Below, one piece after another: positions 34,860 through 47,556 of a stretch of 64,000 nucleotides of DNA. Position numbers and translations under genes: made by a program. The stretch is from Macrotis lagotis (Eukaryota; Chordata; Mammalia; Peramelemorphia; Peramelidae): NCBI RefSeq assembly GCF_037893015.1, contig NC_133662.1, positions 202,964,685-203,028,684 on the forward strand, written 5' to 3'. Positions within the stretch are counted from its first letter, which is position 1; the number at the start of each line of letters is the position of its first letter. Below the pieces are notes generated by a model, which worked only from the letters and a program-made list of their open reading frames with translations, was not told the origin of the DNA and did not search any database.

Positions 34860-35117
34860 AGGTCTATCCTGCTTTTCTCAGATTAGTCCCCAGTCCTCAC
34901 CCCATTGCCTCTTCCCTGACTGTCTGCTTTCTGCATCTAGTTCACCCATATTCCCCTGAGGCAGACCTTGTTGATAGATGTTCTCCTCAGTTCTTCTCTG
35001 GATTTTTGGATCCAAATTTTGTTAAGAGGCTTGATTCATGTTAGTTCTGAGAGTAAACCAGGATAATTTAAGATAGTGCCTAGCTTCTCTCCTCCATCTT
35101 GATTGGAAGTCTGCATC

Positions 35118-36545
35118 CAAATTCTTACAGGAGAAGCTGAATGAATTATAAGGAGACAAAACTTTAATAGCAAAACTTTAATAATGGTGGGACAACATCC
35201 TCCCTCTCTCAGAAATTGCATAAATCTAGCCACAAAATAAACACAAAGAAATTAAGAAGGTGAATAAAATCTTAGAAAATTTAGATGTGATAGGCTTCTG
35301 TAGAAAACTGAATGGGTATAAAAATTAATATACCATTTTCTCTGCAGCATACTCATTTATTTAAAAAGTGACCATATATCAGGGCATAAAAAATCTTGCT
35401 ATCAAATGAAGGGAGAAATAATAAATACAAGCTTTTCAGATCATGATGCAATGAAAACTACATGTAATAAAGGATCATGGAAGATTGAAACATTAATTGA
35501 AAACTAAATAATTTAGTCTTAAAGAATGAATTGATGAAACAACAAATCATAAAAACAACCATTTCATTCAAGAAAATAACAATGAGACATCATACCAAAA
35601 TTTACTGGATGTAGTCAACAGAAAATTAAGGGGAAATTTGATATCTTTAAATGCTTACACGAATAAAACAGAAAAAAGAGGTGATCGATTAATTAGATAT
35701 GCAACTAAAAACAATTGCAAAAAGAACAATTTAAAGGTTCACAATAAAATATCAAATTAGAAATTCTGAAAACCAAAGGAGAGTAACAAAATTTAAAGAA
35801 CTTCATTGACCAATAAAAAAAGTAAAAGCTGATCTTGTGGAAAAAACTAATGAAATTGGTCAATCTGATTTTGAAAAAGAAAGAATACAAAATTACCAGT
35901 ATCAAAAAATGAAAAAGGGTAGGGGTGGCTAGGTCGCCTTGGAGTCAGAAGTACCAGAGTTTGAATTCAGCCTTAGACACTTAATAATTACCTACCTGTG
36001 TGGCCTTGGGCAAGCCATGTAACCCCACTGCCTTTCAAAAAAAGTAACTAAAAAAAATGAAAAGGATGAACTCACTATCAATGCATAGGAGATTAAAGAG
36101 ATAATCCAGGGCAATTTTCCCCAGTTATATGTCAATGAATTTGACAACCTGAGTGAAAAGGATGAATATTTACACAAATACAAACCACCCAGATTAAAAT
36201 AAGAGGAAATATAATACCTAAATAACCTTAGAAAGAAAACATCAATAAACTCCCCAAGAAAAATCTCCAGATCCAGATGAATTTGTAAGTGATTTCTACC
36301 AAAATTTGAGGAAAATTAATTGCAATTCAACATAAATTATTATTAAAAAGGAGAAGAATGAATTCTGCCAATTTCCTTTTATGTCACTAATGGGTTGTAA
36401 TAAATCCTAAGAAGTGTCAAGACAAAGAAAATTATTTTCCCAATTTCTCTAATAAATATTAATGAAAAAATCTTAAATTAAATTTTAACAAAGGGATTTC
36501 AAGTTATTACTAGGGTAATCTACCATGATCAGGTAGAATTTATAC
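35118..36545 (+). mobile_element. L1-B, ORF2 part 2 (endonuclease to RT)
   Basis: Resumes the endonuclease region with CCAAATTCTTACAGGAG, then CTAGCCACAAAATAAAC, the AATTCAGCATAAATTATT-type RT entry, up to the palm region at ATGATCAGGTAGAATTTAT. Interrupted by a SINE (35923-36060) and then by the 36546-39655 composite. Frames are heavily broken. Confidence 0.8.
35923..36060 (+). repeat. Short marsupial SINE, sense, internally deleted, inside L1-B
   Basis: GGGTGGCTAGGTCGCC jumps straight to TTGGAGTCAGAAGTACC, so about 20 nt of the head are missing. The rest is typical and ends in A-rich sequence. Target-site duplications AAAATGAAAAAGGG and AAAATGAAAAGGAT. Confidence 0.88.
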
Positions 36546-38359
36546 TAGTTTAACACTAATAAAATAAATGCTGCCAAAATTGGAAGGAAAGCAGAAATCT
36601 TGGAAATGATCTTCAAAATGAGGACTTGTTTTTCTTCATTTTTAAATTTTATTTATTCATTTTCATCCAAATGTACATGCATATTTTCAAATTACACAAT
36701 TTCCCTCAGCCCTCCTTCCCACCCTCCCCTCCCCTCAGCAGGGAACAGTCAGGTTAGCATTTTACATACATATTTTATTAAACATGTTTCCAAATTAGTA
36801 ATATTTGTCATGAGGAATTAGGATTGAGGGAAAGAGATACTTAAGAGATAATTATTTTTATACAATGATCATCAGATTTGGAAGGGTTGTTTATTGATTC
36901 TGTGTTTTTTGTTTTATCTTGTTTTTCTTCCTCTAGCTGGGGATAATATAGTCCATAACCAGGCAAATACAGTTGTCCTAGCTCTCTGGACTGCCAAGAG
37001 GCTCTGCTTCTATCAAGGTTGTTCATCTTATAATGTTGTTGTTGATACGTACATTGTTCTCTTGGTTCTACACACTTCACTAAGCATCAGATCCTGAAAG
37101 TCATTCCATGCCTTTCTAGAGTCCGACCCTTTATGATTTCTTAAAAAGCAATAGTATTCCACAGTATTCATACATCATAACTCGTTTAGCCATACCCAAA
37201 TTGATGGGCATCCCCTCAATTTCCAATGTTTTGCCACTACAGAAAAAGCTGCTATGAATATTTTGAAACATGTAGAATTTTCCCAATTTTTATAATTTCT
37301 TCTGGATATAGACCTAGAATTGTAATTACTGGGTCAAAGGGTATGAATAATTTTATTGCTTTTTAGGCATGGTTACAAATTGCTGTCCAGAAAGATTGGA
37401 TCCATTCAAAACTGAACCAGCAATGCATCAATATCCCAAACTTCCCACAACCTCTCCAATATTGATCCTCTTCCCTTTTTCTCATCTTGGCTAATCTAAT
37501 ATAATACCTCATTGTTGTTTTATTTTGCATTTCTCTAATCAATAGTGATTTTTAGCATTTTTTCACATGATTAAATATAGCTTTAATTTCTTAATTTGAA
37601 AATTATCTATTCATAATCTTTGACCATTTATCAATTAGTGAGTGACTCCTGATCTTATAAATTTGATGCAATTCTCTATTTATTTTAGAAATGAGACCTT
37701 TATCAGAACTCCTAGTTGTGAAGATTGCTTCCCAGCTTTCTGCTTTCCTTCTAATTTTATAATCATTGATTTTATTAGTGCAAACACTTTTAAATTTAAT
37801 ATATTCAAAATCATTCATTTGTTATTTATAATGTGCTCAAATTCTTATTTGGTCAGAAATTTATTCCTTTTTCATAGATCAGATAGCTAGAGTATTTTTG
37901 GTCTATTAATTTATCTATGTTATCATTCTTTATGGCAAAATCCTGTATTCATTTTGACCTTATTTTTGTATAAGGTATGAAATGTGGATCTATGCCTAGC
38001 TTTTGCCATACTATTTTCCAGTTTTCCTGACAATTTTTGTCAAATAGTGAGTTCTTATTCCAGAGGTTGATGTCTTTGGGTTTGTCAAATAGTAGACTGC
38101 CGTAGTCATGTATTGTGGTTTCTTTTGAGCCTATCCCAATCCATTGATCCATTACTCTATTTCTTAACCAGTACTGTGAAGTTTTGATGAATGTTGCTTT
38201 ATAGTATAATTTTAGATCTGGTAGAACTAGGCCACCTTACTTTGTTTTTTTTTTAATCAGTTCCCTTACTATTCTTGCTCTTTTGTTGTGCCAGATCAAT
38301 TTTTAAACTATTTTTTACTAGCTTGGTAAGGTAGTTATTTTGTAGTTTACAATGAGGAG
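36546..38359 (-). mobile_element. L1-D, antisense 3' end (ORF2 C-terminus and 3' UTR)
   Basis: From the left: 3' UTR with TTTTCATCCAAATGTACATGC, the CCTCAGCAGGGAACAGTCAGG stretch, then antisense ORF2 C-terminal coding (37603-37818 and 37949-38152 encode LINKINRELHQIYKIRSHSLIDKWSK-like and KPKDINLWNKNSLFDKNCQ-like text). It is 5'-truncated near 38340. About 70 bp at 36546-36620 before the 3' UTR is unassigned. Confidence 0.8.
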
Positions 38360-39655
38360 TTCTGATAAAGTTCTCATTTCTAAAATACATATAGAGAGAA
38401 TTGCATCAAATGTATAAGGTTTCAGGTCATGCTTCAATTGATAAATGGTCAAAGGATATGAATAGGTAGTTTTCAAATGGAGAAATTAAAATTATATATA
38501 ATAATATTAAAAATGCTCCAAATCACTATTGATTAGAGAAATGCAAATTCAAACAACTTTGAGTTATCACCTCACACCTCTCAGTTTGACTAAGATGACA
38601 AAAAGGGAAAATAATTAATGTGGGAGGATTGGGACATTAATGCATTGCTGGTTCAGTTGTGAATGTATCAAACCTTTCATGGAGAGCAATGTGGAACTAT
38701 GACCAAAGAGCAATACAACTGAACATACCCTTTGACCCAGGAATTCCAATTCTAGACCTATTTCCAGAAGAAATGATAAAAAAAAATGGGAAAAGACTCA
38801 TATGATCCAAAATATTCATAGTAGCTCTTTTTGTTGTGGCATATGAAAAGTGTGGGGATGCCCATCAATTGGGGAGTGGTTGAACAATTATGGCATATGG
38901 ATATTATAGAATGCTATTGTTCTACAAGAAAGCATAAATGATCAGAATCTAGAGAAGCATGAGATGAATTACAGGATCTGATGCTGAACAAAGGGAGCAA
39001 AATAAGAGAACATTTAATACATTAACAACAACATTTTAAGTTGATCAACCTTGATGGAATCAGCTCCTTTCAGCAGTTTAGAGAGCTAGGTTAATCCTAT
39101 TAGATTGACTATGAACAATTCTATTCCATTCAGAAAAAGAAATACAAAATGAAACAAAGCAACAACAACAAAAAAAAAAACCATTCAGAATCTGATGAAT
39201 ACTATATTCACTTTTTTAAAGCTTTTTTTAATGTTTTAAATGTTTTAATGTTTTAAAAAATTTATTTAAGGCAATGGGGTTGAGTGATTTGCCCAAGATC
39301 ACACAGGTAGGCAATTATTAAGTGTCTGAAGTCATATTTGAACTTATGTCCTCCTGACTCCAGGGCTGGCGCTCTTTCCATTGTGCCACCTAGCTGCACC
39401 TCTGTATTCACTTTTTAAAAGATATATCTTTCCCTTAATTCTAATTTCTCATGCCAAAAATGACCAATCTGTTTAACCAATATGTTTAACACAAATGTGT
39501 ATGCACAATACTAATCTGGCTGTTTGCCACTGAGGGTAGGGGAATGGGAAGAGAGAATAGAAGAAAAATTTGTAACTTAAAAGTATACATAAGCATGTGG
39601 AAGAATTTTGAAAAAGTTTCATAACATGCATTTAGAAAAATAACATTTCAGTTAA
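38360..39655 (+). mobile_element. L1-E, sense 3' end (ORF2 C-terminus and 3' UTR)
   Basis: Starts TCTGATAAAGTTCTCATTTC, runs through TTTGACCCAGGAATTCCAATTCTAGACC (the FDPGIPILDL stretch) and the GATGCTGAACAAAGGGAGCA region, to a 3' UTR ending AACATGCATTTAGAAAAATAACA. It faces L1-D tail-outward, making a large imperfect inverted repeat. A SINE sits in it at 39220-39402. Confidence 0.8.
39220..39402 (-). repeat. Short marsupial SINE in L1-E 3' UTR, antisense
   Basis: Expanded T-rich tail with TTTTAATGTTTTAAA repeats, then AAGGCAATGGGGTTGAG to CACCTAGCTGCACC. Target-site duplications TATTCACTTTTTT and TATTCACTTTTT. Confidence 0.88.
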
Positions 39656-39873
39656 AAAAGATTTGCATTTGGTAGGCAGAGATGATGCAAATTAGGAAAG
39701 CACTCATATAATTGAATATATCATTAATAAATTAATAAATCATATGACTCTCAATAGATGCTGAAATAGTCTTAGAAAAAAGAGAACATCTATTTCTATT
39801 TAAACACTGGAACACAAAGGAATAAATGGAGTTTTCCTTAAAATAATAAGTAGTATCTCTCTAAAACCATCGG

Positions 39874-39874
<1 letters not shown>

Positions 39875-39949
<75 letters not shown>
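39875..39949. repeat. (CA)n(TA)n compound microsatellite in L1-B
   Basis: About 24 CA units followed by about 12 TA units, inside the RT region. Confidence 0.95.
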
Positions 39950-41149
39950 ATTGGAATAATCTAGGATCACATCCAATAAGAACAGGGTGAAACAAGGGAT
40001 GACCATTAACACCATTACAATATGATATACTTCCTGAAATGTTGGTTTTAACAAGAAGAGATGAAAAAGAAATTGAAGGACTTAGAATGGGCAATGAGGA
40101 AGCAAAATATTCACTCTCTGCAGATGATATGATGTTATTTTTAGAGAACCCTAGAAAATCATCTTTAAAAACTACTTGAAATGATTAACAACTTCAGCAA
40201 CGTAGCAGGATATAAAATATATCCACATAAATCGTCTGTATTTCTATATTTGAGCAACAAAGTTCATAACAAATAGGAAGAGAAACTCCATTTAAATTAA
40301 CTGCAGACAATATTGGGAATCTATCTCCCAAGACACACCCAGAAACTTTATGAACACAATTACAAAAGACTTTTCACACAAGTAAAGTCAGATCTAAACA
40401 AATAGAAAAATATCAATTGCTCTTGGTTAGGCCTAGATAATATAATAAAAATGATAATTCTACCCAAATTAAACAATTTTGAAGAGCTAGGAAAAATAGT
40501 AACAAAATTCATTTGAAGCAGCAATAGATCAAGAATAGCAAGGAAACTGATTTAAAAAGTGAATATAAAGATGATCTAGTTGTACCAAATCTAAAAACTA
40601 TACTATAAAGTTTCAGCCTCCAAAATTGTCTGGTATTGGTTAATAGAGTAATAGACTAGTGCATTTGAATAGGTACAAAAGAAACAGTAGTAAATGACTA
40701 TCATAATCTGTTCTTTCACAGTCCCAAAGGCATTAGCTTCCGGGATAAGATTTCACTATTAGACAAAAACTGGAAAATAGTATGACAAAATCTAGACATA
40801 GACACATGTTTTACACCCCTTACCAAAAATAAGATCAAAATGGGTACAGAATTTAGACATAAAGGGCCATACTGACAGATCAAGAAATACTCTGTCAAAT
40901 CTATGAAAGGGGAGAAATTTATGACACTAAATAAGCAAATTTATAAAAAGAGAAAAATTTGAATTAGAAAGAAACAGGGTAAAACAAAGAGAAAAATAGA
41001 AGCTATTATGCATCAACTGAAGTAAAAAGGAGAAGAATAATATGATCTCAGACAAAACAAAAGTAGAATTAAACCTTATTAAAAGAGATAGTTAGGGAAA
41101 CTACAGTTTGAGAAAGGTACCATAGGCACTAAACATCTGGGAAATGTTG

Positions 41150-41325
41150 AATAGAGTTCCAGGCCTGCAATCAGGAACACCTGAATTCAAATCTGGTCTC
41201 AGACACTAGTTGTGTGACCCTTGGTCAGTCACTTAATCCTTTTTCCTCAGTTACTTTATTTGGAGAATGAGTTTATGAAGGAGATGTCAAATCATCCAGT
41301 ATGTTTATCAAAACAAATATAGGTT
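41150..41325 (+). repeat. MAR1-type CORE-SINE, sense, head-truncated
   Basis: CCAGGCCTGCAATCAGGAACACC, GAATTCAAATCTGGTCTCAGAC, GTTGTGTGACCCTTGGTCAGTCAC, CTCAGTTACTTTATTTGGAGAATG. It lies inside L1-B. Confidence 0.75.
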
Positions 41326-44006
41326 AAAAAATCACTTGCACCTGAAAAACTGACCAACAACACTATAGCCAATGTAATATCATTAAAACATTTTACAGCC
41401 AATTACTCTGATAAAGGTCTTTTCATATATATATATATATAACTGAGTCAAATTCCTAAAAACAAATTGTCAAGGAATCTTAACAGGAAGTTTTCAGAAA
41501 AATTCAGAGTTGTAGTCATGTGGAAAATGATTTAAATCACTGATAATTAGAGAAAGGCAAATTAAAACAGCTCTGATATTTTAGAAATGATAAATTCGGG
41601 AAAGTAAGAAGGAAGGTAGACACATTAATGAATTGTTTGTGAATTTGTGAACTGCTCTAATACTATTCTGAACAAAATGTTGAAATTGTTCTCAAAGAGT
41701 TAGAGACCTACAAACATATTTTGACCCAGGTCTGTACATCAAAGAGATCAAAGAAAAATCAAAATGTCTTATATGTATAAAAATATTTATGCCAGCCCTT
41801 TTTGCAGTGTCAAAGAATCAGAAATTAGTTAGGGAATGACTGAAAAAATTGGGGTAAATGATTGTGATAGAGTGCTGTTGTGTTATAAGAATTAATGAAG
41901 GGGATGGTTTCATAAAAACAATAGGGACTTCTGGCCACGATGACAGAGAGAAGCCAGGCATGGTTCTAAGGTCTCCTGGCATTCCTTCAGAAACAATAGG
42001 AAAGAAATCTCTTAACAGAAGTTCAATCAGCAAAATCCAGAAAAAGAAGCTAGGAGAAGAATATCTACCAATAAGATCTGTCTCAGGGGACTTTGGTTGA
42101 GCTGGGGATAGAGAGGGGATAGTTAGCCCTGTAACAAGGTGAATCCTGAGGGCCAAACTAAGCTGCAGAGGCTTTGGCTATGGAAGCAGCATTCTGAGGA
42201 GTCCTGGTAGGGCTGGAGGGTGACTTCTAGCACAAAGAGGTACAGAGTGTGTTTGGACATCGATCTGCTTGACTAAAGGCCCTGAGCTCCATATTTTTAG
42301 CAGTGCCTTCTTTGCAAGAAGAAACCGACTCAGGTGTGGCCACCAGAGCTCCCTCAGCTGAAAAGGGAGATTAACTACCTCCCCCAGGGCCCAGCCCACA
42401 TTGTTCAAGGATAGCAGGATACAGCTGTGCCCCCAAACCCCTCCAAGTCTAGGGAGAGGATCTCAAATCAAAGTCAAAGACACTCCAGAGAAAGAAACCA
42501 GTAACTCCTACTGGTCAGCCCACTTGGAGTTACTAAACCCAGTAAGCAAAGCCTCTAGGATTTTCAGCAGCAAAGATCTGTGAACCAGTCCCCCCCACCA
42601 ACACAAGATCTTAGAAAAATGAAAAAAGACCAGGAGAAAGGGAGACCCACTGAAAACTATCTTGAAGTCAAAGATCCTAACCCAGGGAGATCTATAACTT
42701 CCGAGGAGCATATGAAATGGTCTCTTGCCCAGAAAGAATTGCTAGAAGAAATCAAGAAGGAAATCAGTTGGAAAAATTAGGAAAATAAACTCAAGAAAAA
42801 AATAACACCTTGCAAGAGAAAATTAACATCTTGCAACAAGAAAACAAATCCTTGGAAAATACAATTGGACAAATGCTAAAAAATGAAAATAGTTCTCTCA
42901 AAACCTCAATTGGGTACATGGAAAACTCCTTCAAAAATAGAGTTGACCAATTGGAAAAGGAGTTGTGAAAGGTAAATGAAGAAAGTTCTTTTCTAAAAAA
43001 AGAATGGAATATGTGGAAACTAATGAATTCATGAGACTAAAATAATCTGTTAAACAAAACAAAAAAATTTAAAAAAATAGAAGAAAATATAAAATACCTC
43101 AATGGAAAAACTACTGACCTTGAGAATAGATCCAAGAGAGACAACTTAAGGATTGTTGGGCTTCCTGAAAACACTGAAGAGAAAAAAAAAGCCTGGGCTC
43201 AATTTTACAGGATTTAGGAATAGAAAATTGCCGTGATATCATGGAACCAGAGGACAAAATAGTTATTGGAAGAATACATCAATCCCCTCCAGAAAGGGAT
43301 CCCAAAACAAAAACAGCAAGGAATAATGGGTCCAAATTTCAGAACTATCAGATAAAAGAGAAAATCCTACAAGAAGCCAGTAAGAAATAATTTAGATACC
43401 AAGGAGCCACAGGATTACCCAGGACCTTGCTGCATTAACATTAAGGGATTTAAGGGCCTGGAATGAGATATTCCAAACAGCAAGGGAGCTTGGAATGAAG
43501 GCAGGAATTTCCTATCTGACAAAACCAAGCTTTCTCTTCCAGGGAAAAATAGGCATTGAATGAAATATGAAATTTTCAACTTTTCCTGATGAAAAACCAG
43601 AGCTAAATAGAAAATTAGACTTCAAACAGGAGAATCAAGAAACATATGGAAAAGGAAAATAAAAGGGTAAAGGAAAAAAATTACTATTCCATAAGATGAA
43701 ACTGGCTATATCCCCACCTGGGAGAAAGATTCTCATAACTAACTAAAATTGTAACTCTACTAGAAAGAATATGCTTAGCCAGAAGTAATGGACACTCACG
43801 ACTTATCCATGACTCTGATAGAATGATTTAAAAACAATATCTCATTAAAAGTGGGGACAGTAAAGCTATGGGAGAATGGAGGAGATTGAATGGGGGTAAA
43901 TCACATTATGTAAAGAGGTATAAATGTCCTATTGTAATAGAGGGGAAGAAATGAGGTGGTGAGAACTGAATGAATCTTACTCTCATCAGATTAGACCTAA
44001 AGTTAA

Positions 44007-44032
44007 CACACACACACACACACACACACACT
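44007..44032. repeat. (CA)n microsatellite in L1-F
   Basis: A pure CA run in the inter-ORF region. Confidence 0.9.
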
Positions 44033-47000
44033 CAGTTAAGAAATTTATCTTACCTTTCAAGTATTAAAATGTGAAAGGGGGAAGGGGGAAGAAAAGAGGA
44101 ACTAACAGAAAGAAGAAGGGGAGAAGGGAAAGAGTAAAAAAGGGGAGAGGTGTAGATAAAAAGGGGCCAACACACTGAATTTGGTGGTCTTCAGAAAAAA
44201 ATACTGGGGAATATGGATAAAGTGGAAAAAGGAGAAAATATAAGCAGAGGGAAGATAGCAAGGAGGACAAGAAAGAGTTAATAATTATATTTGAATGTGA
44301 ATGGGATAAACTCTCCCATAAAATATAAGTGAATAGCAGACTGGATTAAAAACAAGAATCGTACAATATGCTGCCTATATAAAACTCCTTTGAAGCAGAG
44401 AGATGCATATAGAGTAAAGGTAAAAGGTGGGAACAAAATATATTTTGTTTCAGCTGAATTGAAAAAGCAGAGTTAGGAATCCTTATCTCAATCAAAGAGG
44501 CTGCAAAAATAAATCTCATTAAAAGAGATAAGGAGGAAAACTATATTTTCCTAAAAGGTACCATAAACAATGAAGCAATTTTAGTACCAAATATGAAAGC
44601 ACCAAATGGTATATCATTCATAATTTTAAAGAAGTCCAATGAGTTATAGGAAGACATAGGCATAGGCAACAAAACTCAACTGCTGGGAGATCTCAAACTC
44701 CTGCTCTCAGATTTAGATAAATCTAGCCATAAAATAAACAAGAAGAAATTTAAGGAGGTAAATAGAATGTTAGAAAACCTAGACATGATAGATCTTTGGA
44801 GAAAGTTGAATGGGGATAGAGAGGAACATACAATTTTTTCTGCAGTACATGGCACTTTCACAAAAATTGACCATGTACTAGGGAAAAATACTAATAATCA
44901 AATTGAGAAAGGCAGAAATAGTTAATACATCCTTCTCAGATCATAATGCAATAAAAATCACATGCAATAATGGGCCAGGTAGATTTAGACCAAAAACGAA
45001 TAGGAAACTAAATAACCTCATTTTAAAGAATGAGTGGATCAAACAACAAATTATAGAAATAATTGATAATTTCATCCTAGATAATGATAATCATGAGAAA
45101 ATATCCTAAAACTTATGGGATACAGAGAAGGCAAGTTGTCATGGGATATATTATACCTTTGAGTACTTGAATGAATAAATTGAAGAAAGAGGAAATCAAT
45201 GAACTAAACATGCAACTATAAAAATTACAGAAAGAACAAAATAAAAACCCCCAATGAAATACCAAATTAAAAAATCTAAAATTTAATGGAGGAATTAATA
45301 AAATTAAAAACTAGAAACCTCTTAAACTAAAAAATGAAAGAAAGAGTTGTTTTTATAAAAAAAAATCAATAAAATTGATAAACCTCTGTTTAATTTGATT
45401 AAAAAGAAGAAAATAGACAAACAAATTTCTGGTATCATAAATGAAAAAAAAGATGAACTCATCACCCATGAGGAGGAAATTAAAGTAACAATTCAGAACT
45501 ATTTTGCCAAAATTTATGCCAATAAATTTGATAATCTAAGTGAAATGGATGAATATTTACAAAAATATAAGTTAGCCAGGTTAAATAAAGAGGAAATTAA
45601 ATACCTAAATAACCCTATCTCATAAAAAGAAATTCACCAAGCCATTACTGAACTCCGGCAGGAAAAATATCCAGGGCCAGATGGATTCACAAGTGAATTC
45701 TATCAAACATTTAAGGAACAATTGATTCCAATTCTATATAAACTCTTTCACAAAACAGGTGAAGGTAGAACTCGGCCTAACTCTGTCTATGACACTAATT
45801 GGGTGCTGGTACCTAAACCAGGAAGAGTCAAAACAGAGAAAGAAAATTATATACCTTTTCCCTAATGAAAATAGATGCAAAAATCTTAAATAAAATCTTA
45901 GCAAAATCATACCACCTAGTTATAACTAGGATAACACACTATGACCAAGCAGGGTTTTTCCCAGGAATGCAGGTTTTTTCAATATTAGGAAAACTGTTAT
46001 TTTAATTGTCTATATCAATAACAAACCCATTAGAAATCATATGCTTATCTCAATAGATGCTGAAAAAGTCTTTGAAAAAATATAGCACCCATTCCTACTA
46101 AAAACTCTAGGGAGCATAGGAATAAATGGATTGTTCCTTAGAATGATAACCAGTATCTATCTGAAACTATCCACAAGCATTATGCAATAGGAATAAACTA
46201 GAAGCATTCCCAATAAGCTCATGAGTGAAACAAGGATGCTCATTATCACCACTACTATTCTATTTTGTATTAGAAATGTTAGCTTCAGCAATAAAAGAAA
46301 AAGAAATCTAAGGAATTAGAGTTGGGAAGGAAGAAACAAAACTCTCACTCTTTGCAGATACCTTGATTGTATATCTAGAGAATTCAAAATAAATAATCGA
46401 AAAAACTACTAGAAACAATTAGCAACTTTAACAATTTTCTATATATTACTAGGAAGATACAGCAGCAAGAGCTAGAAAGAGAATTCCCATTCAAAGTAAC
46501 TTCAGACAATATAAAATACATGGGAGTCTACCTGCCCTGGCAGACTAAGAAACTCTATGAAAACAACTACAAAACACTTTTCACACCAATAAAATGAGAT
46601 TTAAATAACTGATCAAATATCAACTGTTCATGGATAGGCTGAGCTAATATAATAAAAAGTGACAATTCTACCTAAATTAAACTACTTATGTAGTGCCCAA
46701 CAAATCAAAATTCCAAAAAATTACTTTGATGTGTTAGAAAAAAATTGTAAGAAAATTCATACAGAGAAATAAAAAAGTCAAGAATTTCCATGAATTTAGT
46801 GAAAAAAGTGCAAAAGAAGATGGCTTAGCCCTACCAGATCTAAAATTGTGTTGTAAAGCAATAGCCATCAAAACTGTCTGGTATTGACTAAGAAATAGAA
46901 TGGTGGATCAGTGGAATAGACTAGGTGAAAAAAAGAGATATCAGGAAAATATTATAATAATGCATTATTTGATAAACTTAAAGAGTCCATCTTCTGGATA

Positions 47001-47402
47001 AAAATTCTCTCTTGATAAAAACTGTTGGGAAAATTGGAAGTTAGTATGGCAGAAACTTGGATTAGACCAACATCGTCACATCCTATATCAAGATAAGATC
47101 GAAATGAGTACAGAATTTAGACATAAAAGATAATATTATTAACAAAATAGGAGATCAATGAATAATTTACCTGTCAGGTTCATGGAAAGGCAAGTAGTTA
47201 TGACCAAGGAAGAGATGGAGAACATCATTAAAAACAAACTACATAATTTTGATTGCATTAAATTGAAAAGGTTTTGCACAAACAAAACCAATGTAACCAA
47301 GATCAAAAGAAATATAGTAAATTGGGAAAATTTTTACAATTAGTATTTCTGACAAAGGACTCATTTCTAAAATATATAGAGAGAACTGAGTCAAATTGAT
47401 TT

Positions 47403-47556
47403 ATTTATTTTGGTTTTTGCAAGGCAAATGGGGTTAAATGACTTGCCCAAGTGCACATAGCTAGGTAATTATTAAGTGTCTGGGGCTGAATTTGAACTCA
47501 GGTTCTCCTGAATCCAGGGCTGGTGCTCTATCCACTGCACCACCTAGCTGCCCCAA
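47403..47556 (-). repeat. Short marsupial SINE in L1-F ORF2, antisense, full length
   Basis: TTTTTGCAAGGCAAATGGGG, CATAGCTAGGTAATTATT, TCCTGAATCCAGGGC, head ACCACCTAGCTGCCCC. The flanks TTGATTTATTTATTTT and AATTTATTTATTTT are the target-site duplication. Well preserved, so among the youngest insertions. Confidence 0.9.

Larger units (their letters stand above)
28353..35117 (-). mobile_element. L1-C, near full-length L1, antisense, inserted in L1-B
   Basis: About 6.4 kb of L1 plus two SINEs. Right to left: a 5' end starting AATCAAGATGGAGGAGAGAAG (35085-35105), 5' UTR to about 34330, ORF1 (about 34330-33180), inter-ORF (about 33180-32480), ORF2 from an ITLNMNGMNSP start (about 32475) through an endonuclease stretch (32069-32314, SGVVILISDKEAAKIDL), RT, and a C-terminal stretch (28846-29058, FDPRIPLLDLYPEEI) to about 28740, then 3' UTR. 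Its flanks CCAAATTTTTA (28339-28350) and CCAAATTCTTACA (35116-35128) are a target-site duplication in L1-B. All frames carry many stops. The element is inactive. Confidence 0.9.
39656..41926 (+). mobile_element. L1-B, ORF2 part 3 (RT palm to C-terminus)
   Basis: Resumes in RT (CATATGACTCTCAATAGATGC), passes the catalytic region where CTGCAGATGATATGATG gives ADDM (the YADD-like box), then the C-terminal region to GGATGGTTTCATAAAAACA, where L1-F is inserted. Contains a CA/TA microsatellite and a MAR1 fragment. Many stops. Confidence 0.8.

Noticed and set aside
39875-39949. Repeat arrays that might resemble CRISPR or satellite DNA
   Set aside because: They are simple dinucleotide microsatellites without spacers, inside L1 sequence in a vertebrate genome.
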